The position numbers and the translations under genes were made by a program. Source: Planomonospora_B alba (lineage in GTDB: Bacteria; Actinomycetota; Actinomycetes; Streptosporangiales; Streptosporangiaceae). From it: a stretch of 64,000 nucleotides of DNA. Of this stretch, positions 49,989 through 58,285 are shown piece after piece. The stretch lies in NCBI RefSeq assembly GCF_039534085.1, contig NZ_BAAAUT010000038.1, positions 1-64,000 of the forward strand, given 5' to 3'. Under the pieces are notes generated by a model that saw only the letters and a program-made list of their open reading frames with translations, searched no databases and was not told the DNA's origin. Position 1 is the stretch's first letter, and each line of letters opens with the position of its first letter.

Positions 49989-51230
49989 ATGTCGACCAGA
50001 GGCTGGGCGCTGTTGTCCGCGATCTGCTTCCTGCTCGGGCTCGCGCTGCCCCGCCGGGGCGGGGGCTTCCCGCACCGCCGTGCGCGCGGCCACGGAGACG
50101 GGCGCGGGGACCGGTGGGACGGGCGCGGCGCCGGACGGCAGGGCGAGGCGACCTTCACCACCCTGCGCGTGGCGGCGCGGGCGGCCCCCTGGCTGCGCTC
50201 CGGGCTGACCTCCCAGACCGCCGGCAAGGCCGTACGCCACCTGCGGGTGCTGCTCGGCGCCGAGGCCGCCGCGCTGGCCGGTCCCGACGGCGTGCTGGCC
50301 TGGGACGGCGGGCCGGACTGCCAGCGGGAGCGGGCGCCCGGGCACGCCGCGGCCGCCCTCGCCTCCCGCCGCCCCCGGGTCCTGGAGGGCGAGGCGCTCG
50401 CCTGCGGCCGGCCGGACTGCCCGGTCAGGAGCGCGGCGGCCGTCCCCCTGGAGGTGGACGGCCGGGTGGCCGGCGTGCTGCTCGCCTACGGCGCCGCGCC
50501 CGCCCCCGCGCTGCTGCGGACCGCCGCCGAGGTGGCCCGCTGGATCTGCGGGCAGCTGGAGCTCGCCGGTCTCGACGAGTACCGCAGGCGGGCCGCGGAG
50601 GCGGAGATGCGGGCGCTGCGCGCGCAGATCTCCCCGCACTTCGTCTACAACTCGCTGACCACCATCGCCTCCTTCGTCCGCACCGACCCCGAGCGGGCCC
50701 GCGAGCTGCTGGTGGACTTCGCCGACTTCGCCCGGTACGTGCTGCGGCGGGCCAGAGACCTCACCACGCTGGCCGACGAGCTGCGCTGCGTGGACCGCTA
50801 CCTGCTGCTGGAACGGGCCCGGTTCGGCGACCGGCTCCGCTTCACCGTCCAGGTCGCACCCGAGGTGCTGGGGGTGGCCGTGCCGTTCCTGTGCCTGCAG
50901 CCGCTGGTGGAGAACGCCATCAAGCACGGCCTGGCCCGCAGCGGGGGCCCGGGCGAGGTGCGGGTGGTGATCGAGGACGCCGGGGCCGAGGCGCACATCA
51001 GCGTCGAGGACGACGGGCTCGGCATGGAGCCGGAGCAGGCGCGGCTGCTGCTCGACGACGGCCCGCGCGCGGGCCGGGGCGAGGGCGGGATCGGGCTGGC
51101 CAACGTGGACCTGCGGCTCCGGCAGATCTACGGCGACGGCTACGGGCTGGTCGTGGAGAGCGGCCTGGGGGCCGGCACCCGGGTCCGGCTCCGGGTGCCC
51201 AAGGGCGTCCGCGCGGCCGACCCCGCCTGA
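49989..51230 (+). CDS. LytS/YehU-type sensor histidine kinase with GAF domain
   Basis: A 413-residue kinase with only one N-terminal hydrophobic helix (about 5-22), a GAF-like domain (about 65-190) and the His_kinase core ALRAQISPHFVYNSLTTIASFVRTDPERARELLVDFADFARYVLR. The ATPase domain (VPFLCLQPLVENAIKHGL, DDGLGM, GIGLANVDLRLRQIYGDGYG) completes it. The family pairs with LytTR regulators, and its partner is at 51322. The ATG lies 6 nt after TACGGT (49977-49982) with no Shine-Dalgarno sequence, so it is probably leaderless. Confidence 0.93.
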   Translation: MSTRGWALLSAICFLLGLALPRRGGGFPHRRARGHGDGRGDRWDGRGAGRQGEATFTTLRVAARAAPWLRSGLTSQTAGKAVRHLRVLLGAEAAALAGPDGVLAWDGGPDCQRERAPGHAAAALASRRPRVLEGEALACGRPDCPVRSAAAVPLEVDGRVAGVLLAYGAAPAPALLRTAAEVARWICGQLELAGLDEYRRRAAEAEMRALRAQISPHFVYNSLTTIASFVRTDPERARELLVDFADFARYVLRRARDLTTLADELRCVDRYLLLERARFGDRLRFTVQVAPEVLGVAVPFLCLQPLVENAIKHGLARSGGPGEVRVVIEDAGAEAHISVEDDGLGMEPEQARLLLDDGPRAGRGEGGIGLANVDLRLRQIYGDGYGLVVESGLGAGTRVRLRVPKGVRAADPA

Positions 51231-51321
51231 CCGTGCCGCCGTCCCCGTCGGCCCCGCCGTCCTCACCCGTTACCGGCATGTCGCTTGCGGGCCGCGTGCC
51301 GCAGTGGGCAACGTGAGGGCC

Positions 51322-52083
51322 ATGCTGCGCGTCCTGGCCGTCGACGACGAGATCCCCGCCCTGGAGGAGCTGGCGTACCTGCTCCGCAGGGACCCCCGCA
51401 TCGAGCACGTCGCCACCGCCTCCGACGGCGTCAGAGCGCTCCAGGACATGGTCGCGATGATCGCCTCGGGAGAGCGGCTGGACGGCGTCTTCCTCGACAT
51501 CCGGATGCCCGGGATCGACGGCCTGGACCTGGCCAGGCTCGCCTCGGGCTTCCCCCGGCCGCCCCGCCTGGTCTTCGTCACCGCCCACGACGACTGCGCG
51601 GTCCAGGCGTTCGAGCTGGAGGCGGTGGACTACCTGCTCAAACCGGTGCGGGCCGAACGGCTGGCGGAGGCCGTGCGGCGCCTGGAGGCCGCGCCCGCGC
51701 CGCCGCAGCAGGGACCGGAGGAGGTCATCCCGGTCGAGCTCGGCGGCCGGACCAGGTTCGTGCCCCGGCAGTCGGTCCGGTTCGCCGAGGCCAGGGGCGA
51801 CTACGTGCGGCTGCACACCGCCGAGGGCACCTACCTCATCCGCATGTCCCTGGCCGCGCTGGAGCGGCGCTGGGCCGGGTCGGGGTTCATCCGCATCCAC
51901 CGCAGCACGCTGGTCGCCGCGCGGCACGTCAGCGAGATGCGCTTCGACGGCGGCAGGGTCGTGCTGCAGGTCGGCGCCGAGACGCTGGCGGTCAGCCGGC
52001 GCCACACCCGGCAGGTCCGGGAGCAGCTGGTCCGCCAGTTCCAGGACCGTCCGGTGCAGGCCGCCCCGGCGGTGGAGGCGTGA
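51322..52083 (+). CDS. LytTR-family response regulator
   Basis: A 253-residue regulator. The receiver (1-120) has AVDDEIPALEELAYLL, phospho-acceptor Asp in GVFLDIRMPGIDGLDLARL, VTAHDD and LLKPVRAERL. The LytTR DNA-binding domain follows (about 150-250: VELGGRTRFVPRQSVRFAEARGDYVRLHTAEGTYLIRMSLAALERRW, FIRIHRSTLVAARHV, VSRRHTRQVREQL). It lies downstream of its kinase, 91 nt away. The start is uncertain (ATG 51322, GTG 51313 or GTG 51304); GTGAGG precedes ATG 51322 closely. Confidence 0.92.
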   Translation: MLRVLAVDDEIPALEELAYLLRRDPRIEHVATASDGVRALQDMVAMIASGERLDGVFLDIRMPGIDGLDLARLASGFPRPPRLVFVTAHDDCAVQAFELEAVDYLLKPVRAERLAEAVRRLEAAPAPPQQGPEEVIPVELGGRTRFVPRQSVRFAEARGDYVRLHTAEGTYLIRMSLAALERRWAGSGFIRIHRSTLVAARHVSEMRFDGGRVVLQVGAETLAVSRRHTRQVREQLVRQFQDRPVQAAPAVEA

Positions 52084-52204
52084 GCGGACGGCGGCGGCCG
52101 TTCGTCGCGGGAGGGCGACCGCTCGTCGCCCGGGCACTCTCCGTACAACGACAACTACACACCGTTGAACGCGCTGCGGGTGAAGCGGGTTTCGCCTGAT
52201 CAGG

Positions 52205-52409
52205 CCCCCTCATAGTGTTCCTGCATCGGAGAGCCGACCCGCCGGGCCAGGAGGGGACGGAGCCGCGAGGCTCGCAGACTGGCGGGCGGGGTTCCCGGGT
52301 GAGCGTCGGTGAAGCGGTCACCCGGCCGCCGGACCTTGATACCCGGGGGGGATGGTCCGGCGGCCTCCGGTACGACGGTGAGGCCCGCGACGTGTCGCGG
52401 GCCGTACCG
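52205..52409. other. Hairpin-rich non-coding region, possible structured RNA
   Basis: The gap between the LytTR regulator and nfo, both of which end here, holds consecutive perfect stems. They are an 8-bp stem CCGGGTGA/TCACCCGG (52295-52325), a 12-bp stem GGCCGCCGGACC/GGTCCGGCGGCC (52324-52365), whose loop is a run of seven G on plus and six C on minus, and a long CGGTAC...GTACCG stem (52368-52409) enclosing GGCCCGCGAC/GTCGCGGGCC. No protein homology is seen in any frame. A -10-like TAGTGT is at 52213-52218. The strand is undetermined. Confidence 0.45.
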
Positions 52410-52459
52410 CGAGCCGGCCCCACGGGGGCGGCCGGCACGCGGACCGGACGTCCGTCGTA

Positions 52460-52528
52460 CCCCCGGCGGCGCCCCGGCGCCGCCGGGGGCGCGCCCGGGG
52501 GCGCCCGGCGGCGGGTGCCGCCGCCGGG
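52460..52528. terminator. Two strong hairpins before nfo stop (convergent terminator)
   Basis: A 14-bp stem CCCCCGGCGGCGCC (52460-52489) is followed by an 11-bp stem CCCGGCGGCGG (52504-52528). Both lie just beyond the nfo stop on the minus strand and face the LytTR gene side; a convergent transcription block. Confidence 0.75.
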
Positions 52529-52530
52529 GA

Positions 52531-53373
52531 TCACAGCCCGTCGCGGAGCTTCTTCAGCAGCTCGATGTCCTCGCGGTGCTTGTCGGCGCCGCCGGGCGTC
52601 TCGATGCAGAGCGGGATCCCGGCGCAGGCGGGGTGGCGCATCAGCTCGGCGAAGGCCGCCGCGCCGATGTGGCCCGCGCCGATGTTCTCGTGCCGGTCCT
52701 TCTTGGAGCCGCACACGTCCTTGGAGTCGTTGGCGTGGATCAGCCGGAGCCGGCCCGGCGCGACCGCGTGCAGGCAGTCGAAGGTCTCCCGGACCCCCTC
52801 AGGGGTCGACAGGTCGTGGCCGGCGGCGAAGGCGTGGCAGGTGTCCAGGCAGATGCCGGCCTTCGGGTGCCAGTCGAGCGCCGCCAGGTAGGGCTCCAGG
52901 TCCTGGACGGTCGCGCAGAGCATCCCGCCCTGCCCGGCCATCGGCTCCAGCAGCAGGTCGGGGCCGTCGTCGGGCAGCTCCTCCAGCAGCGGCAGCAGGT
53001 GCTCGCGGAGCTGGCGCAGGGCGTCCTCGCGGGGCTGGCTCACCGCCGAGCCGGTGTGCACGACCAGGCCCTTCGCCCCGATGGCGGCGCTGCGCAGCAG
53101 GCCGTGCCGTACGGTCGCCACCGACTTCTCCAGGGTGTCGGCGCTCGGCGTGCCGAGGTTGACGAGGTACGGCGCGTGCACGAAGGTCACCACGCCCGAC
53201 TCGCGCAGCCGCTCGTCCTGGACCGGGTCGCCGGCGGCCAGCGCCCAGCCGCGGGGGTTGGTGACGAACACCTGGATCATCTCGGCGCCGATGTCCGAGG
53301 CGTACTTCAGGCCGCCCTTGGCCAGGCCGCCGGTGACGGAGACGTGTCCGCCGATGAGGGAGAGAGCAGTCAT
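52531..53373 (-). CDS. nfo: Endonuclease IV (apurinic/apyrimidinic endonuclease)
   Basis: A 280-residue TIM-barrel enzyme that cuts DNA 5' to abasic sites with three zinc ions. Motifs: IGGHVSVTGGLAKG, FVHAPYLVNLGTP (His ligand), VVHTGSAV, LLEPMAGQGGM (Glu), GICLDTCHAFAAGHDL (Asp-His), LIHANDSKDVCGSKKDRHENIGAGHIG and IPLCIETPGG. All ligand residues are present. The ATG is preceded by only a weak Shine-Dalgarno sequence and a TACACT about 10 nt upstream, so the mRNA has a very short leader. It is divergent from the purine-catabolism operon. Confidence 0.95.
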   Translation of the reverse strand: MTALSLIGGHVSVTGGLAKGGLKYASDIGAEMIQVFVTNPRGWALAAGDPVQDERLRESGVVTFVHAPYLVNLGTPSADTLEKSVATVRHGLLRSAAIGAKGLVVHTGSAVSQPREDALRQLREHLLPLLEELPDDGPDLLLEPMAGQGGMLCATVQDLEPYLAALDWHPKAGICLDTCHAFAAGHDLSTPEGVRETFDCLHAVAPGRLRLIHANDSKDVCGSKKDRHENIGAGHIGAAAFAELMRHPACAGIPLCIETPGGADKHREDIELLKKLRDGL

Positions 53374-53584
53374 GATGCCGCCAAGTGTAGGCGCTGCCCG
53401 CCGAGGTCCCGGGAACGCGCCGACGACCGGCCGGTCGCGGGGAGGAGGCCGGCCGCCGGACGTGCCGCTTGTGGAAACCTGCCGGATGATTTCCCTTCTG
53501 TGGTGGCGATTCGCTGAAGAGCCCGGACCGGATCGGTGTGTGTACTGCTGGCATGCCGAACGTGACACCCCCGGCGGGGTCCCG

Positions 53585-54109
53585 GTGAGGCCCTGCGCGC
53601 CCGGGACGGCGCTGCCCGGATTCAACGCGCTCGGCGCGGCCGAGGCCGAGGCCGGGCTGCTGGAGTGCTGCGCCTCGCCCGCCTTCGCCCGCGCCGTGGC
53701 CGGGCGGCGCCCGTACCGGGACGTCGCCGAGCTGACCGCGGCCGCCGAGGCCGCCGTGCTCGGCCTCGACTGGCCGCAGGTGCTGGCCGCGCTCGCCGCG
53801 CACCCGCGCATCCCGGACCGCGCCGCCGGGCCCGGCCGCCGGGCCGCCTGGTCGCGCCGGGAGCAGTCCGGCACGGACGGCGCGGACCCGGAGGTGCTCG
53901 CCGCGCTCGCCGCGGGCAACCGCGCCTACGAGGAGCGCTTCGGCCACGTCTACCTGGTCTGCGCCACCGGCCTGCCGGCGGAGGAGATGCTGGCCCGGCT
54001 GCGCGGGCGGCTGGGCGCCGACGAGGAGACCGAGCGCCGGACCGTCCGCGCCGAGCTCGCGAAGATCACCCGGCTCCGGCTGGAGCGGCTGCTGGGGGAG
54101 GAGCCGTGA
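53585..54109 (+). CDS. 2-oxo-4-hydroxy-4-carboxy-5-ureidoimidazoline (OHCU) decarboxylase
   Basis: A 174-residue enzyme that decarboxylates OHCU to (S)-allantoin, the last of the three uricolytic steps. Family motifs are FNALGAAEAEAGLLECCASPAFARAVAGRRPY, ALAAHPRIPD (catalytic His), WSRREQSGTDGADPEVLAALAAGNRAYEERFGHVYLVCATG and a C-terminal helix. The true start is probably GTG 53585 with GGGG upstream; the frame is open further back to 53487, but those codons show no family features. The stop overlaps the HIU hydrolase gene (GTGA). First gene of the purine operon. Confidence 0.92.
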   Translation: MRPCAPGTALPGFNALGAAEAEAGLLECCASPAFARAVAGRRPYRDVAELTAAAEAAVLGLDWPQVLAALAAHPRIPDRAAGPGRRAAWSRREQSGTDGADPEVLAALAAGNRAYEERFGHVYLVCATGLPAEEMLARLRGRLGADEETERRTVRAELAKITRLRLERLLGEEP

Positions 54110-54420
54110 GCCTGTCCACGCACGTGCTGGACGCGGCGCTCGGCAGGCCCGCCCAGGGCGTCGCCGTACGGCTGGCGCGCGCGGACGGGACGGTGGTCGC
54201 CGAGGGGCGCACCGACGCCGACGGCCGCATCTCGGGCTGGACGCCGGGCGCGGGCGTGCACCGGCTGCTCTTCGACACCGGCGCCTACTTCGCCGCCCGC
54301 GGTGCCGCCGCCTTCTACCCGGAGGTCTGCGTCGCCTTCACCGTCACCGACCCGGCGGAGCACCACCACGTCCCGCTGCTGCTGAGCCCGTTCGCCTACT
54401 CGACCTACAGGGGGAGCTAG
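54106..54420 (+). CDS. 5-hydroxyisourate hydrolase (transthyretin-like)
   Basis: A 104-residue transthyretin-like protein. It has the N-terminal LSTHVLDAALGRPAQGVAVRL (His of the active site), the central ADGRISGW and LFDTGAYF, and the C-terminal YRGS tetrapeptide that closes the active site. It hydrolyses 5-hydroxyisourate to OHCU. The GTG start overlaps the decarboxylase stop, and uricase starts 2 nt after its own stop, so the three uricolytic enzymes are made together. Confidence 0.96.
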   Translation: MSLSTHVLDAALGRPAQGVAVRLARADGTVVAEGRTDADGRISGWTPGAGVHRLLFDTGAYFAARGAAAFYPEVCVAFTVTDPAEHHHVPLLLSPFAYSTYRGS

Positions 54421-54421
54421 C

Positions 54422-55309
54422 GTGGCCGTCGTCCTCGGGCCCAACCGCTACGGCAAGGCGGAGACCCGCCTGGTCCGCGTCGTCAGGGACGGCGGCGTCC
54501 ACCACCTCAAGGACCTCAGCGTCAGCACCGCGCTCTCCGGCGACATGGAGGCCGTCCACCTGACCGGGGACAACGCCGCCGTGCTCCCCACGGACACGCA
54601 GAAGAACACCGTCTACGCCCTCGCCCGCTCCCGCGGGGTGGACCAGATCGAGGACTTCGCGCTGGCGCTGGCCCGGCACTTCGTGGACTCCCAGCCCACG
54701 ATCCGCCACGCCCGGGTGGAGATCGAGGAGTACTCCTGGGAGCGCATCCCGCCCGCCGCCCCCGGCGCGGGGGAGCGGCGGCACTCCTTCGTCCGCGCCG
54801 GCACCGAGGTCCGCACCTGCCTGGTCCACCACGACGAGAGCGGCCGCAGCACCGTGGTCTCCGGATTGAGGGACCTGACGGTGCTCAACACGACCGGCTC
54901 GGAGTTCCACGGGTTCATCCGCGACGCGTACACCACCCTGGAGCCGACCACCGACCGCGTCCTGGCCACCGCCGTCCGCGCGCGCTGGCGGCACGTCTCA
55001 CCGGACTCCGACTTCGCCGGGTCCTACCGCGAGGTACGGCGCCGCCTGCTGGAGGCGTTCGCCGGCACCCACAGCCTCTCCCTCCAGCAGACCCTCTACG
55101 CCATGGGACGCAGCGTCCTCGCCGGCCGCCCGGAGATCTGCGAGGTGCGCCTGGCGCTGCCCAACAGGCACCACTTCCTGGTCGACCTGGAGCCGTTCGG
55201 GCTGGACAACCCCGGCGAGGTCTACTTCGCCGCCGACCGGCCCTACGGGCTGATCGAGGGCGCCGTGCTGACCGAGGACGCCCCCGGCGCGGGCTCCGCG
55301 TGGGACTGA
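54422..55309 (+). CDS. pucL: Urate oxidase (factor-independent uricase)
   Basis: A 295-residue cofactor-free oxidase that converts urate to 5-hydroxyisourate. The catalytic Thr-Lys region is TDTQKNTVYALARSRG, the substrate site segment is VLNTTGSEFHGFIRDAYTTL, and LSLQQTLYAMGRSVLAGRPEICEVRLALPNRHHFLVDLEPFGLDN is family-typical. GGGGGAG lies 5 nt before the GTG. It follows the HIU hydrolase directly. It ends shortly before the xanthine dehydrogenase FAD-subunit gene. Confidence 0.97.
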   Translation: MAVVLGPNRYGKAETRLVRVVRDGGVHHLKDLSVSTALSGDMEAVHLTGDNAAVLPTDTQKNTVYALARSRGVDQIEDFALALARHFVDSQPTIRHARVEIEEYSWERIPPAAPGAGERRHSFVRAGTEVRTCLVHHDESGRSTVVSGLRDLTVLNTTGSEFHGFIRDAYTTLEPTTDRVLATAVRARWRHVSPDSDFAGSYREVRRRLLEAFAGTHSLSLQQTLYAMGRSVLAGRPEICEVRLALPNRHHFLVDLEPFGLDNPGEVYFAADRPYGLIEGAVLTEDAPGAGSAWD

Positions 55310-55320
55310 CGGGAGCGGCG

Positions 55321-56196
55321 ATGGACTTCCTGCGACCCGCGACCTGGGCGGAGGCGCTGGCCGCCAAGGCGGAACGGCCGCAGGCCGTGCCCCTGCAGGG
55401 CGGCACCGACGTGATGGTCGAGCTCAACTTCGGCGTCCGCCGCCCGGACGCGCTGCTGGACCTGACCCGCGTCACCGAGCTCGCCGCCTGGGAGGAGGCG
55501 CCGGACGGCCGGCTCCGGGTCGGCGCGGGCGTGCCGTACGCGCGGCTGATCACCGAGCTCGGCGACCGGCTGCCCGGCCTCGCGCAGGCCGCCCGCACGG
55601 TCGGCTCACCGCAGATCCGCAACCGCGGCACCGTGGGCGGCAACCTCGGCACGGCCTCGCCCGCCGGCGACGGCCACCCGCCGCTGCTGGCCGCCGGCGC
55701 GGTCGTCGAGGCCGCCTCCGCCGCGCGCGGCACGCGGATGATCCCGGCCGACGACTTCTACCTCGGCGTCAAGCGCAGCGCCCTGGAGCCCGACGAGCTG
55801 ATCCGGGCCTTCTGGACGCGCCCCGCCGCAGGCCCGCAGTACTTCGCCAAGGTCGGCACCCGCAACGCGATGGTGATCGCGGTCTGCTCCTTCGCGATCG
55901 CCCTCGACCCGGTCGCGCGGCGCGTCGGCACCGGCGTCGGCTCGGCCGCGCCGACGCCCCGCCGGGCCGCGGCCGCCGAGGAGTTCCTCGCCGCCGAGCT
56001 CGACTGGGACGCGCCGCTCGACCCCGCCGTGCTCACCCGCTTCGGCGAGCTGGCCGCCGCGGCCGCCTCCCCGATCGACGACGTGCGCGGCACCGCCGCC
56101 TACCGCCGGCACGCCCTGGCCGTGCTGGCCCGCCGCACCCTGACCTGGGCCTGGAACGACCTGCGGGCCGCGCCCCGCGCGAGGAGGACCGGCTGA
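55321..56196 (+). CDS. Xanthine dehydrogenase FAD-binding subunit
   Basis: A 291-residue FAD subunit of the molybdenum hydroxylase family. It has DFLRPATWAEALA, QGGTDVMVELNFGVRRP (FAD phosphate loop), VGSPQIRNRGTVGGNLGTASPAGDGHPPLLAAGAVVE (FAD pyrophosphate) and PDELIRAFW in the C-terminal CO-dehydrogenase flavoprotein domain. ATG 55321 with GGGAG upstream is preferred. Electrons would pass from a molybdenum subunit via the 2Fe-2S subunit at 56196 to FAD and NAD+, but no molybdenum subunit gene follows in this operon. Confidence 0.92.
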   Translation: MDFLRPATWAEALAAKAERPQAVPLQGGTDVMVELNFGVRRPDALLDLTRVTELAAWEEAPDGRLRVGAGVPYARLITELGDRLPGLAQAARTVGSPQIRNRGTVGGNLGTASPAGDGHPPLLAAGAVVEAASAARGTRMIPADDFYLGVKRSALEPDELIRAFWTRPAAGPQYFAKVGTRNAMVIAVCSFAIALDPVARRVGTGVGSAAPTPRRAAAAEEFLAAELDWDAPLDPAVLTRFGELAAAAASPIDDVRGTAAYRRHALAVLARRTLTWAWNDLRAAPRARRTG

Positions 56197-56669
56197 TGCG
56201 CGTCACCTTCACCGTCAACGGCCGCACCGAGACCGCCGACGACGTCTGGGAGGGGGAGAGCCTGCTGTACGTGCTGCGCGAGCGGCTGGGCCTGCCCGGC
56301 TCCAAGAACGCCTGCGAGCAGGGCGAGTGCGGCTCCTGCACGGTCCACCTCGACGGCGTGCCCGTCTGCGCCTGCCTGGTCGCGGCCGGGCAGGCCGAGG
56401 GGCGCGAGGTCCGCACGGTCGAGGGGCTCGCCGGCGGCGGCCGGCTCGACGAGGTCCAGCGGGCGTTCGTCGAGTGCGGCGCCGTGCAGTGCGGCTTCTG
56501 CACCCCCGGCTTCGTCGTCCAGGCCCACGACCTGCTGGCGCGCGTCGAGCGGCCCACCGACGCGGAGATCCGCGAGGCGCTGGCCGGCAACCTGTGCCGG
56601 TGCACCGGCTACGAGAAGATCCTCGACGCGGTACGGCTCGCCGCGGCCCGCAGGGCGGAGCGCCGGTGA
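56196..56669 (+). CDS. Xanthine dehydrogenase [2Fe-2S] subunit
   Basis: A 157-residue iron-sulfur subunit with two clusters. The plant-ferredoxin-like N-terminal cluster is CEQGECGSCTVHLDGVPVC, and the helical C-terminal cluster is CGFCTPGFVVQ...NLCRCTGY. All eight cysteines are present. The start overlaps the FAD-subunit stop (TGATG), with GAGGAGG as ribosome binding site, and its own stop overlaps the next gene (GTGA). It normally works in a three-subunit complex; the third subunit is not in this window. Confidence 0.95.
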   Translation: MRVTFTVNGRTETADDVWEGESLLYVLRERLGLPGSKNACEQGECGSCTVHLDGVPVCACLVAAGQAEGREVRTVEGLAGGGRLDEVQRAFVECGAVQCGFCTPGFVVQAHDLLARVERPTDAEIREALAGNLCRCTGYEKILDAVRLAAARRAERR

Positions 56670-58189
56670 GCCCGCACCCGGGCCCGCCCGGGAACCAGCC
56701 CGCGGGCCCGCCCGGGAAGCGGCCCACGGACCCGTCGGGGAACCGGCCCGCGCCGGCGGCGGGCGCGCCGGCCCCCGGCGCCGGCGCGCGCACCGTCGTC
56801 ATCGAGAACGCCTACCTCGCCCCGGTCGTCGGCGAGGAGATCCCCCGCGGGCACATCCGGATCGACGGCGACCGCATCACCGCCCTCGGCCCCGGCCCGG
56901 CGCCCGCCGCGCCGGGGGCGGAGCGGATCGACGGCACCGGCTGCCTGGCCACCCCCGGCCTGGTCAACACCCACCACCACCTCTACCAGTGGGCCAGCCA
57001 GGGGCTCGTCCAGGACGCCACGCTCTTCGAGTGGCTGGTGGCGCTCTACCCGGTCTGGGCCGCGATGGACGCCGAGGTCGTGCACGGCGCGGCCGGCGCC
57101 GGCCTGGCATTCCTCGCGCTGTCCGGCTGCACCGCCTCCTCCGACCACCACTACGTCTTCCCCAAGGGCCGCGGCGACCTGCTCGCCGCGGAGGTCGAGG
57201 CGGCCCGCGCGGTGGGCCTGCGCTTCCACCCCGCGCGCGGCTCCATGGACCGGGGCCGCTCGGCGGGCGGCCTGCCGCCGGACAGCGTGGTCGAGAAGCC
57301 CGACGACATCCTCGCCGCCACCGCCGAGGCGATCGACGCCCACCACGACCCCTCCTTCTCCTCCATGCTGCGCATCGCGGTCGCGCCCTGCTCGCCGTTC
57401 TCGGTCAGCGCCGAGCTGATGACCGAGTCCGCGGCGCTGGCCCGGGACAGGGGCGTGCGCCTGCACACCCACCTCGCCGAGACCCTGGACGAGCAGGAGC
57501 ACTGCCTGGCCCAGCTGGGCCTGCGCCCGGTCGGCTACGCGGAGAAGCTCGGCTGGCTCGGCCCGGACGTGTGGTTCGCCCACGCCGTGCACCTCGGCGA
57601 CGCCGACATCGACCTCCTCGCCCGGACCGGCACCGGCTCGGCGCACTGCCCCAGCTCCAACGGCAGGCTCGGCGCCGGGATCGCCCGGGTCTCCGAGATG
57701 CTCCGGCGCGGCGCCGTCGTCGGCCTCGGCGTGGACGGCAGCGCCTCGGCCGAGCTGACCTCGCTGTCCGGCGAGATGCGCCAGGCCCTGCTCGTGCAGC
57801 GCGCCCGGTACGGCCCGGCCGCGCTGACCGTCCGCCAGGCCCTGGAGATCGCCACCCTCGGCGGCGCGCGGAACCTCGGCCGCGCGGCGGAGATCGGTTC
57901 GCTGGAGCCCGGCAAGCTCGCCGACATCGCGCTCTGGCGGACGGACACCGCGTTCGGCTCGGCTGTCGCCGACCCGGTCGCCGCCCTGGTCCTCGGCAGC
58001 CGCCAGCCGCCGCTGGCCCGCCTGCTGGTCGGCGGCGAGACGGTCGTGGCGGACGACGAGCTGCGCACGGCCCCCCAGGACGCGCTCGGCCGGGCGGGGG
58101 GCGCCGCCCACCGCCGCCTGCTCCGCCTGGCGCGGGAGCGGGGTCTCACAACCGCCGGGCAGGTCGGCCCGGCACCGGGACGAATGTGA
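56666..58189 (+). CDS. 8-oxoguanine deaminase (amidohydrolase)
   Basis: A 507-residue amidohydrolase of the TRZ/ATZ group. After a roughly 45-residue Pro/Gly/Ala-rich extension come GCLATPGLVNTHHHLYQWASQGLV (HxH metal pair), RLHTHLAETLDE (His and Glu), FAHAVHLGDADIDLL (His) and GLGVDGSASAEL (Asp). The HHHLYQW motif and length are those of 8-oxoguanine deaminases, which release ammonia and give uric acid directly. It overlaps the 2Fe-2S gene by 4 nt, so urate made here feeds uricase at 54422. Confidence 0.88.
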   Translation: MSPHPGPPGNQPAGPPGKRPTDPSGNRPAPAAGAPAPGAGARTVVIENAYLAPVVGEEIPRGHIRIDGDRITALGPGPAPAAPGAERIDGTGCLATPGLVNTHHHLYQWASQGLVQDATLFEWLVALYPVWAAMDAEVVHGAAGAGLAFLALSGCTASSDHHYVFPKGRGDLLAAEVEAARAVGLRFHPARGSMDRGRSAGGLPPDSVVEKPDDILAATAEAIDAHHDPSFSSMLRIAVAPCSPFSVSAELMTESAALARDRGVRLHTHLAETLDEQEHCLAQLGLRPVGYAEKLGWLGPDVWFAHAVHLGDADIDLLARTGTGSAHCPSSNGRLGAGIARVSEMLRRGAVVGLGVDGSASAELTSLSGEMRQALLVQRARYGPAALTVRQALEIATLGGARNLGRAAEIGSLEPGKLADIALWRTDTAFGSAVADPVAALVLGSRQPPLARLLVGGETVVADDELRTAPQDALGRAGGAAHRRLLRLARERGLTTAGQVGPAPGRM

Positions 58190-58285
58190 TGATGGTCCTC
58201 CACATCACCGCATCCCGGCACGTGGTCCCGCCCGCTCGCACCGGGAGGGGGCACGGGCCCGCCGATTCTCCACCAGGGAGCAAGG

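Noticed and set aside
52324..52365. Assignment of the C-rich loop hairpin as a 6C RNA
   Set aside because: Only one C-rich loop of the right kind is seen and the surrounding sequence does not match what I know of the motif; it is reported only as a generic structured region.
53461..53500. GlnR-like nitrogen box before the purine operon
   Set aside because: GGAAA-N12-TTTCC and GTGCC-N6-GGAAA resemble parts of the GlnR site, but the half-site spacing and the key adenine do not fit; too weak to annotate.
53487..53584. N-terminal extension of OHCU decarboxylase with CVYCWH
   Set aside because: The codons before 53585 lack the third-position GC of the gene and family members begin near the FNALG motif; the Cys pair is likely chance.
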